Assembly: GCA_005881695.1 (NCBI GenBank)
Contig: VBBT01000107.1
Span: 1-60,123, forward strand
Length of the DNA stretch: 60,123 nt
Origin: Candidatus Bathyarchaeota archaeon
GTDB lineage: Archaea; Thermoproteota; Bathyarchaeia; 40CM-2-53-6
Reading direction: 5' to 3'
The notes below the pieces were generated by a model. That model was not told the origin of the DNA. It did no database searches and saw only the letters and a list, made by a program, of their open reading frames with translations. The position numbers were made by a program, and so were the translations under genes. Position 1 is the stretch's first letter; each line of letters starts with the position of its first letter. Positions 8,518 through 16,342 of this stretch are shown here, one piece after another.

Positions 8518-9282
8518 TTGGATTTTTCATCCCGAAGAAAGTGGCGAGCTTGGCTTGCAAAGAACCACCGAATTGACAAGGAAATCTGGCTAGTCTATGA
8601 CAAGATATTTTTCCAAACGCGGGCAATCTCATACAGAGATTTCATCAGCTACGCGGTCGAAGAAGCGATATGCTACGGCTGGATTGATAGTAGAGTCAAG
8701 CGAATCGGCGAAACAAAACTTGGAGTACGCTTTACCCCACGTAGGTCGAGAGGCAACTGGTCGAAGTACAACGGGGCTCGCGCGTTGAATCTACTTCACA
8801 AGGGCAAGATGACAAAGGCAGGCATAGATGCTCTCCCACCAGAATGGACAAACAAGAATGTGGACAGACACCAAACTCATAGAAGAGCGATCGCTGACTG
8901 TGTGGATGGAATTCTCGTGGAGAGCAGGAAGTTCCTAGTCGAGAAAAGGCGAGATGACGACGTTGCGGATCCGGGACTGATAGAGATCCCTGGCGGTCAT
9001 GTGGACCCCGGCGAGACCTTGGAGGATGCTTTGAGAAGAGAGATGAAAGAAGAACTCGGAATCAACGTCGAGAAGGCTAGACTCGTGCAGAAGAGCTTGT
9101 ACACAGCGACCAGTGGCGAGAGACAGAGAATTCACTATTTCCACGTGGAGAAGTGGAACGGTAGAATCCGGTCTACAGAGGCAGAACGGGTTTATTGGGA
9201 TTCTGAGGTTTCCAATCTCAGCATTATCCCAGACAGAAGAGCCGTTCAGAAAATCTTGAGGGTCCAACACCACAGAAAATAG
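8518..9282 (+). CDS. YdeI-like domain fused to a Nudix hydrolase
   Basis: 254 residues with two unrelated parts in one frame. Residues 1-112 match the N-terminal part of the YdeI family (WRAWLAKNHRIDKEIWLVY, EEAICYGWIDSRVK, RFTPRRSRGNWSKYN). Residues 125-250 are a Nudix hydrolase with an intact Nudix box at about 160-182 (GGHVDPGET...RREMKEELGI). Nudix enzymes cleave nucleoside diphosphate-linked compounds using a divalent metal held by the EExxE helix. The helical C-terminal half usual in YdeI proteins is absent, so the join may have arisen by deletion. The start is TTG. The order and open frame are plainly visible; joint function is unknown. Confidence 0.78.
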   Translation: MDFSSRRKWRAWLAKNHRIDKEIWLVYDKIFFQTRAISYRDFISYAVEEAICYGWIDSRVKRIGETKLGVRFTPRRSRGNWSKYNGARALNLLHKGKMTKAGIDALPPEWTNKNVDRHQTHRRAIADCVDGILVESRKFLVEKRRDDDVADPGLIEIPGGHVDPGETLEDALRREMKEELGINVEKARLVQKSLYTATSGERQRIHYFHVEKWNGRIRSTEAERVYWDSEVSNLSIIPDRRAVQKILRVQHHRK

Positions 9283-9478
9283 ATAGGAGGGCCTCTGCGA
9301 AGCCGGCCAGTCGCAGGCAGCGAGTCCAGACCTGAGAGCCACCGTGAGGCTCTGGAGTTTACGGAGGACAGCTGTTTAGAGGGGGGTACTGGGGAACTCT
9401 AGTTTTGAGGCTCAGTTAGTTTATGAGGCCCGAGTCCCGAAAATCCTCTTTCCCGACGTTCCCAGGGCAGCCAATGGT

Positions 9479-9495
9479 TAGAGGAGTTACGATAT
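9479..9495 (+). promoter_or_regulatory. Ribosome binding site supporting an upstream start for the VTC-like gene
   Basis: The sequence AGAGGAG lies nine bases before a CTG codon at 9496-9498 that is in frame with the VTC-like protein. No ATG, GTG or TTG occurs in this frame between the stop at 9424-9426 and the ATG at 9580. The ribosome site and the homology of the intervening codons together favour initiation at or near this CTG. Confidence 0.45.
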
Positions 9496-10782
9496 CTGCG
9501 AAGCCAGGTAAGGGCCGAAATTCGGTACTACATAGATGCTCACAAGGCTCAGAGATTCAAGGTTAGCCTCTTCGAGCTAATGAGCCTGAACAGTTTTCCC
9601 AACCCCGTCAACCAGACGCTTTACTTCAACAATGAGGAACACGAAGTCCCCTTCACGTACTCGATCAGAGGAAGGAGATACGAGCAAAAGCCGTTCAAAG
9701 AATGGTTCAAGCTCAAGCTGAGCGACAAGTGGATTTTCGAAGTGAAGAACACCCGGTCAGAACACGGTCGCTTCATCAGGCACAAACGACGAAACGAGAT
9801 GCTACCTCTTCGAGAAATCTTGTCGAGAGTAAAACGAATGGGCCAGCTCGGCCGTGTCCGAATTCCCCATAAACTCGGAATCTATGCGGCAGCCAGTTAT
9901 TCTAGAAATCACTTTCTTGAAAGCGATCGAGGAGTGAGGGTCACGATGGACGAAGATGTCCGGTACTTCACTTTCGATGGGCTTGCAGGGACAATGCTTG
10001 GCGCCTCGAACCGGGCCATTGTGGAGTTAAAGATTCCACCGGGCAGAACAAGTTCTCCACTAGTCAGAAAAATCCACAGTCTGCTTAGGAAAGAGAACGC
10101 GGAACAGGGAATTTCCAAGAAGGCCACGATCTTCAATCTCATCGAGGACCGAGCAAGGAAATCAGGCGAAGCCTACAAAGAACCGAGCCACAACACAGAG
10201 ATCAAAGCAAAAGTTGCGCTTGACGCAGAGGACCAGGACATTTTCCCCAGGATCAGGAGCGATCTAGCAAAAGGAAAAATCGAAGGCTTCAGACTCTCCG
10301 ACTCTTACCCAAGTGTTATGGAGACTGGTAAGCTCTACCACTACGTTCAGATGCCCACGCACGAGTACGTCAGGTTCGAAACCAGTGGGCAGTCAAGGTC
10401 CGCGACGATCAAGGAGAACTTTCAGGTCGTAGAGGATCCCTACAGACTCGGTAACGTGATCAAGAGGCGAGAGATTGAGGAGCCTATTCAGCCAGATATG
10501 CTGAAGATGCCCTACAAGATTCTCACCAGGAGGAGGAAGTACTTCATGGTTGAACGGGATGGGGGGAGAAGGGAGTACGCGGTGATGATGGATAGGAGCA
10601 CTCATCGAGGCCACGAACTCTACCAGCTGGAGGTTGAGGACGTTCTGAATTCTCCTTCTTCGAGGACAGAGACCCGGAGCATCAACGATGTGGCATCCAT
10701 GGCTAATTATCTCATAGAAGAGTATTCACTGGAACCTACGACATTGACGAAAAATCAGTGGCTGATGAGTCTGCCGAACTAG
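9496..10782 (+). CDS. VTC-like polyphosphate polymerase-type protein with a second CYTH-type domain
   Basis: About 428 residues. The ORF track begins at ATG 9580, but the frame is open upstream and encodes RAEIRYYIDAHKAQRFKVS, the first tunnel strand expected for VTC/triphosphate-tunnel proteins, so I place the start at CTG 9496. Residues 1-190 follow the VTC core order: LYFNN, WFKLKL, WIFEVKNT, SYSRNHFLESDRGVRVTMD, AIVELKIP. The second half has its own tunnel-like strands: EIKAKV, YVRFETSG, KYFMVERDGG and YAVMMDRSTHRG...LYQLEVE. Yeast Vtc4 uses this fold to polymerise phosphate from ATP. Here the role is inferred from fold and from the CHAD, Ppx and CYTH neighbours. The protein could instead hydrolyse or sense triphosphates. 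Confidence 0.65.
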   Translation: MRSQVRAEIRYYIDAHKAQRFKVSLFELMSLNSFPNPVNQTLYFNNEEHEVPFTYSIRGRRYEQKPFKEWFKLKLSDKWIFEVKNTRSEHGRFIRHKRRNEMLPLREILSRVKRMGQLGRVRIPHKLGIYAAASYSRNHFLESDRGVRVTMDEDVRYFTFDGLAGTMLGASNRAIVELKIPPGRTSSPLVRKIHSLLRKENAEQGISKKATIFNLIEDRARKSGEAYKEPSHNTEIKAKVALDAEDQDIFPRIRSDLAKGKIEGFRLSDSYPSVMETGKLYHYVQMPTHEYVRFETSGQSRSATIKENFQVVEDPYRLGNVIKRREIEEPIQPDMLKMPYKILTRRRKYFMVERDGGRREYAVMMDRSTHRGHELYQLEVEDVLNSPSSRTETRSINDVASMANYLIEEYSLEPTTLTKNQWLMSLPN

Positions 10783-10789
10783 GGTATCT

Positions 10790-11584
10790 TCAAGGTTTGG
10801 AGGCGATTCGCGAAACCGGATTCTCTCTGGAGACTTCGACGAATTTCCGATAGTTCTTATTCCGATTCTCGATCTCAATGTTCAGCGCTACTAGAATCTC
10901 CGCCGATCTTCTTAGCCCCTGAAGATACTCGATCATCACGTCATGGTCGCGTATTGTGCCAAGTAGGTCTTGCCACGATCGGAGGGTCGCTAGAGGTTTT
11001 GGAGGCCTTGAGAACTCTGACATTTCCAGAACATAACGAAGTTGTTTACAGTCTCTCCTTACGACGTGCAGTCCCTCCACTTTTGAAGGGTCCTCCCTTA
11101 CTAGCGGGAGTTCGCTGGTGATCTTCGAGCCTAGTTTTCTCACGACTTTGTTGTATCTTCTCTGGAGTATGGGGTCGGAAAGGTCTCTCGGTTTTACACG
11201 GGGTCCTGGGTCTTTCTGAACGGACAAAGCTAGCTCTTTCGCTTGCTCGAGGTGGGACTTGCGTGATTTCCTCAAATCCTCTATGAGCCGTTCGTACGCG
11301 GGATTCTGCTTGTACTCTGACAGCTTCGAGAGAATAATATCTTGGTCTCTCACACTAGCGTTTACTTTCATCAACTTCTTGATACGAGCCATGGCTTTCT
11401 GTGCCTTGTTCTGGTTCCTCGTGGCCTTTGGAAGCAATGCGAAGGCTGACTGCAGTCGACGGGTCGCGGTCCGAAGCCTGTGAACGTTCTCGGCGTTTGG
11501 GTCTCTGAGGTAGGCCTTGACTCTCCGAGTCAGCGCTTTCGCGAATCTGGTGTACTCCTTCGCAAAAGACTCGCGGGTAATCAA
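10790..11584 (-). CDS. CHAD domain protein
   Basis: 264 residues forming a single CHAD domain. The conserved histidine-helix blocks are present: VHRLRTATRRLQSAF near residue 34, VRDQDIILSKL near 77, GLHVVRRDCKQLRYVLEM near 170 and LLGTIRDHDVMIEYL near 207. CHAD domains are all-helical, carry basic pockets and bind inorganic polyphosphate in bacteria. They usually neighbour CYTH proteins and Ppk/Ppx, exactly the context here. It has no membrane segment. The start is TTG. It ends seven bases after the convergent VTC-like gene and lies 48 bases downstream of ppx, probably in the same transcript. Confidence 0.9.
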   Translation of the reverse strand: MITRESFAKEYTRFAKALTRRVKAYLRDPNAENVHRLRTATRRLQSAFALLPKATRNQNKAQKAMARIKKLMKVNASVRDQDIILSKLSEYKQNPAYERLIEDLRKSRKSHLEQAKELALSVQKDPGPRVKPRDLSDPILQRRYNKVVRKLGSKITSELPLVREDPSKVEGLHVVRRDCKQLRYVLEMSEFSRPPKPLATLRSWQDLLGTIRDHDVMIEYLQGLRRSAEILVALNIEIENRNKNYRKFVEVSRENPVSRIASKP

Positions 11585-11632
11585 GGGAAGGCTGGGTTCG
11601 AGAAGTGAGACTACTTAGGTTTTCTTCGGCGG

Positions 11633-13096
11633 CTACAGGGCGAGCTGAAGATTGAAAGCGCCTTCAAGGTCCTCGAGGTCTCTCAGGATATTCTTCATGA
11701 GCACCTTTGGGATGTGTTGCTTGCCTTGGACTATGTGAAGGCGGGGGACCCCGCGCTCAGAACTCATGGTTAGATCGATGTCCGTCTTCTGTTGGAGTTG
11801 AGCGAGTTGTATCAGGACTGAGATCTTCTTCACCATCTCCATGCTTTTCTTGTCAAGCAGGCGCTTGTAGCTAGTCTCTACCCAATCTGTCCTTCTCATC
11901 CCATTTGCTCTTGCAACAGACAGGGCCATAATGAGCTGGTCCACGTGTGACAGGACACTATCCGCCTCCAATACTATGTAGAAAAGGGTCTCGGGATTGT
12001 AGATGGGAAGGTCCGGCAAGACGTGATCGAGGGCTTCGGAAAGAATCGCGTACTCCCTCTTTGTCAGGTTTCTATGTGATAAGAGAGACTTGGCCAGTTT
12101 TTCTTGGGCGGAAGCTTTCACGTGCGCTTGTGCCCCTTCGCGCATCAGAACTCTGTCTACGAGTCCTTGGCGGTACGAGCTAGGGCTTTCGAGGAAACCT
12201 GAGAGCACCCCGTCCCTAAGACCATGGGTACTAACAATGAGTTTGCGGAAACCAATCTTCTCCATCAAGAGGTGAACTACTAGGGACCCGGCGATGATTG
12301 ATTGGCTTCTCTCTTGACCTATGGCTGGATTCTTTCTGATTGCTCTTAGACTCATTCTGCGAAGGGCGCGGTGTACTGATTCCACGGCGTTCCTCTTCAT
12401 CGAGTAATTGTGCAGCTTGTTGAGCGGGTACTTGCGACGCATCTGGTCATACCTGGCTAATGCGCGCACGGAGCCTCCGACCCCTACGAGGTCGAGGCTT
12501 TTCGAAGTTGGAAGATGTTTCTTCTCCGGCAGGAGTTCAAGTATCCGTTTTCTCATCCGTGCATAGTTTTTCTTTGTGTAAGACCCATTTGGTTTAGCGT
12601 AGAGGTCTGTTAGCCTTAATCCTCCTAGAGGGACTGAGAGGATTTTTCTGATAGTCGGCTCCGAGTAGATGACCATCTCAAGGCTTCCTCCTCCAAGGTC
12701 GAAGAACAAGCCGGCATGAACGCTGGTCGCGCTCTTCGCTCCTTCGAACGCGTATACCGCTTCTTCTTTTTCGGAGAGAACTTTGAACTTGAACCCAGTC
12801 TCCTGGTAGGCTTGTTTGAGGAACTCCTCTCGGTTCCCAGCCTCCCTAACGGCGCTGGTAGCGACAGGGAGGACGTAGCTTGATCGCTCAAGGTCAACAA
12901 TCGCGCGGAACTGTTTCAGAGCTTTGAGAGTACGTCGGATGGGTTTGTCTCCGAGAAAGCCCGTTTGATCAAGCCCTTCTCCAACCTTCGCGAGGACCGA
13001 ATGCTGTCCATACGCGACGAACGACTTGTCCCGCCTAACTTTGTAGTTCACCAGTTTTAGCGAGTTGTAGCCTAGGTCTATCACGGAGACTTTCAA
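11633..13096 (-). CDS. ppx: Ppx/GppA-family exopolyphosphatase
   Basis: 487 residues. The actin-like ATPase fold of Ppx/GppA is clear: phosphate loop 1 VIDLGYNSLKL at residues 5-15, ATSAVREAGN near 84-93, FFDLGGGSLEMV near 131-142 and STHGLRDGVL near 290. The C-terminal 180 residues are helical and HD-like, as in longer family members. It should release phosphate from the ends of polyphosphate chains or act on pppGpp; the island context favours polyphosphate. It reads in the same direction as the SixA-like gene upstream and CHAD downstream, with short gaps, which suggests an operon SixA-ppx-CHAD. Confidence 0.92.
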   Translation of the reverse strand: MKVSVIDLGYNSLKLVNYKVRRDKSFVAYGQHSVLAKVGEGLDQTGFLGDKPIRRTLKALKQFRAIVDLERSSYVLPVATSAVREAGNREEFLKQAYQETGFKFKVLSEKEEAVYAFEGAKSATSVHAGLFFDLGGGSLEMVIYSEPTIRKILSVPLGGLRLTDLYAKPNGSYTKKNYARMRKRILELLPEKKHLPTSKSLDLVGVGGSVRALARYDQMRRKYPLNKLHNYSMKRNAVESVHRALRRMSLRAIRKNPAIGQERSQSIIAGSLVVHLLMEKIGFRKLIVSTHGLRDGVLSGFLESPSSYRQGLVDRVLMREGAQAHVKASAQEKLAKSLLSHRNLTKREYAILSEALDHVLPDLPIYNPETLFYIVLEADSVLSHVDQLIMALSVARANGMRRTDWVETSYKRLLDKKSMEMVKKISVLIQLAQLQQKTDIDLTMSSERGVPRLHIVQGKQHIPKVLMKNILRDLEDLEGAFNLQLAL

Positions 13097-13164
13097 ACTT
13101 GGCTAGGCCCGCCCGTCGTTTACGTTTCACTTCGGCGGGTTCAAGGGTATTCGTCTTGGACTTA

Positions 13165-13782
13165 TCAAGACATCTTAGCGATAATTTTCGGCGTGAGAAG
13201 CCAACGGAGTTCGCCGGAGATTCGAGGTGAAAACGATGTTATTCGGACTTTTGCGACCCCTCCCTTTTTCAGAACGATTTTGGCGCTCGTGGTCCCGATG
13301 ATCTCTCCTATCATGGAAGTCAGGTAAGGTTCGTGGCCTACAAGGATTGGTCTGAGGTTTTGTTCGAGTCGTGCAAGTTTGCGATAGAGTCCTGTTTTGC
13401 TTCCGTCTGGTTTCAATTCGTCCCATTCTTCCAATGTCGGGATCTCGAGGATCTTGGCCGCAATTTCAGCGGTCTCTCGAGCTCTTCTCAACGGACTTGT
13501 ATAGATCCGGTCGGTTTGCAATCCGATTGCCTTCAATGACTTTGCTATTTTCTGCATCTCGGTTCGGCCTTCTGGTGTTAGGGGTCGTTCGGAATCCTTC
13601 TCCACAACTGTCATTCGGTTCCCAGCCTCCCCATGCCTGAGTATGAAGAGGTCGATTTTCGCAGAGCCCGCCTTCTTTGATGGAGTCGGAACGGGCGTTA
13701 GTGAGGGTGCTCTCTTTATTTCGACCTCTTTTTTGTCCGAGAAGGCGCGCCGTTGTCTCCTTGCTCTCTTGGGCTCTGTCAA
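13165..13782 (-). CDS. SixA-like histidine phosphatase
   Basis: 205 residues. After a 43-residue basic, proline-rich leader (RARRQRRAF) the histidine-phosphatase core begins with LFILRHGEAG (catalytic RHG), followed by PLTPEGRTE, TSPLRRARETAEI and LVGHEPYL with the second catalytic histidine. The size and the short RHGEA form match SixA, a phosphohistidine phosphatase in bacteria. SixA-type genes are often found with CHAD and Ppx in bacteria, so a role in phosphate or polyphosphate homeostasis is likely by context. It is the first gene of the minus-strand trio. It is divergent from the CYTH gene, with 67 bases between starts. Confidence 0.88.
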   Translation of the reverse strand: MTEPKRARRQRRAFSDKKEVEIKRAPSLTPVPTPSKKAGSAKIDLFILRHGEAGNRMTVVEKDSERPLTPEGRTEMQKIAKSLKAIGLQTDRIYTSPLRRARETAEIAAKILEIPTLEEWDELKPDGSKTGLYRKLARLEQNLRPILVGHEPYLTSMIGEIIGTTSAKIVLKKGGVAKVRITSFSPRISGELRWLLTPKIIAKMS

Positions 13783-13849
13783 CTGTCCCTATGGCAAGTT
13801 TCGGTGAGTCAGATAAAGTTCAGTAACCGCACCTTCTCCGTTCAAAACC

Positions 13850-14656
13850 ATGAGTTGGACTAGGATGGTCAAGCTACCGCGGGCTCTCGGTTTCGGCCGG
13901 GAGATCGAATCGATCCTCCTCATACTGTCAGACCATCCTGAGGAAATTGTTAGAAAGATTGCTGATAAGAAAAGTGTCGGAGATTATCGTCTGGTTGGAG
14001 AGAAGACTAAGTTTCTTGCCGACACATACTTCGACACTCTCAACCACTTTCTTTCGCATCGCAAGTTGAATCTGAGAATACGGGCAGACAACCAGGATCG
14101 TTGGATCACCATGAAGACGCATCCTAGACGAACTCTGTGGGGTGGAATGGTCCGAGCTGAAATGGAGGTTCCCTGGTCACAGGAGATTGTTGAAAAAGTG
14201 GTTTCCGAGCTGAAAATCCCGCATCAGCCCCCTAGTTCTGCCGGCCAGATCAATCCTTCAGACCCGATTGAACTATTGAAGAGTAAAGGCCTTGTTCCTA
14301 TCCAGCATAGAGAGACCCAACGGCAGGTACGAGATGTGACGTCCAGCCCTGAAGGGTCCCCCGTCCTAGCCGAACTAGACATTGACTCAGTGCTTTACGA
14401 CTTCGACGATCAAAAGATACGCCTTTTCGAGGTCGAAGTGGAGAGTAAGTCCGAAAAAGGTCAGAACGTAGTCAAGAGCGTTACCAGGAGCCTGAAGGGA
14501 GAGTACGGCCATATCTTACGAAGCTGGCGTCACGGAAAACTCGCGACTGGAACGGGGATCGCTAAGCTGTTGAAATCGGGAGAGCTGAAACCTCTCATCG
14601 ATGCTGAAAACCGGCTTCTACCGGCCGCCTACGACAGGCTCAACCGAATACTCTGA
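13850..14656 (+). CDS. CYTH / triphosphate tunnel protein
   Basis: 268 residues with the CYTH strand order: FLADTYFDTLNHFLSHRKLNLRIR, then RWITMK, RAEMEVP, LAELDIDSVLYDF and RLFEVEVES near the end. Canonical CYTH enzymes hydrolyse triphosphate or form cAMP, using an N-terminal ExExK. Here the equivalent REIESILLIL lacks the lysine, so catalysis may be altered. The basic Arg/Lys ladder on later strands is kept. It is divergent from the SixA-ppx-CHAD trio and followed closely by two membrane/secreted proteins on the same strand. A role in tripolyphosphate hydrolysis or sensing is inferred. Confidence 0.82.
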   Translation: MSWTRMVKLPRALGFGREIESILLILSDHPEEIVRKIADKKSVGDYRLVGEKTKFLADTYFDTLNHFLSHRKLNLRIRADNQDRWITMKTHPRRTLWGGMVRAEMEVPWSQEIVEKVVSELKIPHQPPSSAGQINPSDPIELLKSKGLVPIQHRETQRQVRDVTSSPEGSPVLAELDIDSVLYDFDDQKIRLFEVEVESKSEKGQNVVKSVTRSLKGEYGHILRSWRHGKLATGTGIAKLLKSGELKPLIDAENRLLPAAYDRLNRIL

Positions 14657-14717
14657 CGCCCCGTATCGGACAAGATATGTCCAGGTAATCTTCTTAGCAT
14701 CGAGGGCCCACGTCATA

Positions 14718-15059
14718 GTGGGGAGAGTATTGCTCCGCCCTAAGAGAGGCGAGGCTATCGCGTCCGTTCTCTTCGCTTTCACAGCCACCGGCTTAATCGC
14801 CCTCTTGTACAACCTTAACCCGTTCAATAGCTGGGCGCTCTTGGTCGGAGTCTGGGCGAGTTCGGAAGCACTCATGCTCTATCTCTTTCAGAACCAGCGT
14901 AGGAATGAAAAAAAATTCCAAAAGCGTCCAGTCAGCTTTCCCAACCCCGAAGGCGGCGGAATTCTCGGCGAATACGTGAACCGTCCTTGGCATAACGAGC
15001 TTGCCGAGCTTGGCCGACGATACCCGAGCAAGAAGGCGAAGAAAAAAAAGAAGGATTAG
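14718..15059 (+). CDS. Small two-segment membrane protein with lysine-rich tail
   Basis: About 113 residues from the GTG at 14718. The ORF track start at 14601 would overlap the CYTH gene by 56 bases, which seems unlikely. Two hydrophobic segments are visible (ASVLFAFTATGLIALLY and SWALLVGVWASSEALML), followed by a long basic cytoplasmic-type tail ending KKAKKKKKD. The polylysine end could interact with polyanions such as polyphosphate or nucleic acid, which is notable given the neighbours (inference). No family is recognised. The next gene starts directly after its stop. Confidence 0.55.
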   Translation: MGRVLLRPKRGEAIASVLFAFTATGLIALLYNLNPFNSWALLVGVWASSEALMLYLFQNQRRNEKKFQKRPVSFPNPEGGGILGEYVNRPWHNELAELGRRYPSKKAKKKKKD

Positions 15060-15578
15060 ATGGTGGTCTCCCACGACACCAAGAGGATACTAGGTATCTC
15101 AAGCCTGGTGCTAATACTTGTCCTTCTTCTGGCGAGAGGCCTGCCCTTCCCTTTTCCCGGTTCACAACCATCAGCATCTCCCCGTATCCGGTACGCGCCG
15201 AGTCTAATCTTCCATGACAATGTTTCGTTCAACGGTCCGGCTCCAACTTTCAATTTGACCCTGATTCACTCCCACTCTTACATGTGGACGTTCAACGTCA
15301 CGGCCGGTTCTGTTAAGATCAATTTGACTGACCCTAAGACTGGCAATGTCTTTTGGACGGTCGGACCTCGTTCACTAGGGCAATGGCACCTGAATGGTAC
15401 TGGTTCTGTTAGTTTCAACTGGACGGCCCCGGCCTCGACATACTATTCAATGGTTCTCGAAAACCTGAACATCACCCGATCCCCGTGGTCATCGACTTGG
15501 TTCGTGGGCGGCTCTCTATATTTTTCGTGCGACATGCATGTGTGGGACCTGGATACCCCCGAGGTCCACTTCTTATGA
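15060..15578 (+). CDS. Secreted or membrane-anchored hypothetical protein
   Basis: 172 residues with one N-terminal hydrophobic segment (ILGISSLVLILVLLLA), a short basic start before it, and an extracellular part rich in Asn-x-Thr/Ser sites and aromatic residues (FNLTLIHSHSYMWTFNVT, VSFNWTAPASTYYSMVL). The pattern fits a small beta-sandwich on the cell surface. The ATG abuts the stop of the preceding membrane-protein gene, so the two are probably co-translated. No family is recognised. It closes the plus-strand part of the polyphosphate island. Confidence 0.6.
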   Translation: MVVSHDTKRILGISSLVLILVLLLARGLPFPFPGSQPSASPRIRYAPSLIFHDNVSFNGPAPTFNLTLIHSHSYMWTFNVTAGSVKINLTDPKTGNVFWTVGPRSLGQWHLNGTGSVSFNWTAPASTYYSMVLENLNITRSPWSSTWFVGGSLYFSCDMHVWDLDTPEVHFL

Positions 15579-15658
15579 TCTGGTGACCTGCGCGTGGACT
15601 CCGACGAGCGAATAGCTCTATTAGGCTCATTAGCCACTATGAACTTTGGTCGAAGCGT

Positions 15659-16282
15659 TTGAGCGAGGGTCTTTCCGTCGACCGAGTAATGGATGTTCTA
15701 AGGAACTGCTACGATCCCGAGATACCCGTCAACATTGTTGATCTCGGTCTGGTCTACGGTGTCGCCATAGACAACGACACGGTGAAGGTTCGAATGACTC
15801 TTACAGCCGTGGGCTGCCCAGCCAGTGCCTACCTGAGTCATCAGGTCAAGGAACTGATCGAGAAGATACCAGGGGTCAAGAATGCCGACGTCGACATCGT
15901 CTGGGACCCGCCTTGGACCCCTGACAAGATGAGTGCTGCCGCGCGAGAACGTCTCCAGCAGAACCAAGAACCGGTCACTATCGAGTTCGACCCTGCCAGT
16001 TTTAAGCCTAGGAAGAAGGGGCACATCGCCAAGAACCCTGATGGGACAATTGTCCTAATCAACGAGGCGAACTCGCGTTACCTTGGGAACGAAGACATCG
16101 CCAGCCTCTGGGAGAAGAGCGATGGAAGCAAGACAATCGACGAGTTAACATCAGAACTCGCGGTGGAGAAGAAAGTCTCACCCACTGAAATTCGGATGCA
16201 GATACTAGAAGTCGTTACTCAGCTAGTCGCAATCGGATTGATCGCGCCTGAGGACGCGATGGTTCTCCCTCTTCATCCCTAG
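15659..16282 (+). CDS. DUF59/MIP18 domain fused to a PqqD-like domain
   Basis: 207 residues. Residues 1-100 are a DUF59/MIP18 domain (CYDPEIPVNIVDLGLVYGV, TLTAVGCPAS with the conserved cysteine, VDIVWDPPW), the family of SufT and PaaD, involved in iron-sulfur cluster assembly. Residues 120-200 match the PqqD-like fold (GTIVLINEANSRYLGNEDIASLWEKSDGSKTIDEL), which binds peptides for radical SAM enzymes. The fusion hints at delivery of a cluster to a peptide-modifying enzyme, but none is encoded nearby. The start is TTG. Confidence 0.75.
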   Translation: MSEGLSVDRVMDVLRNCYDPEIPVNIVDLGLVYGVAIDNDTVKVRMTLTAVGCPASAYLSHQVKELIEKIPGVKNADVDIVWDPPWTPDKMSAAARERLQQNQEPVTIEFDPASFKPRKKGHIAKNPDGTIVLINEANSRYLGNEDIASLWEKSDGSKTIDELTSELAVEKKVSPTEIRMQILEVVTQLVAIGLIAPEDAMVLPLHP

Positions 16283-16342
16283 ATAGTATAGCTAGGCCAT
16301 ATCTGTCCCTTACAATCCCATCAGCTTCATCAGGCATTGTAA

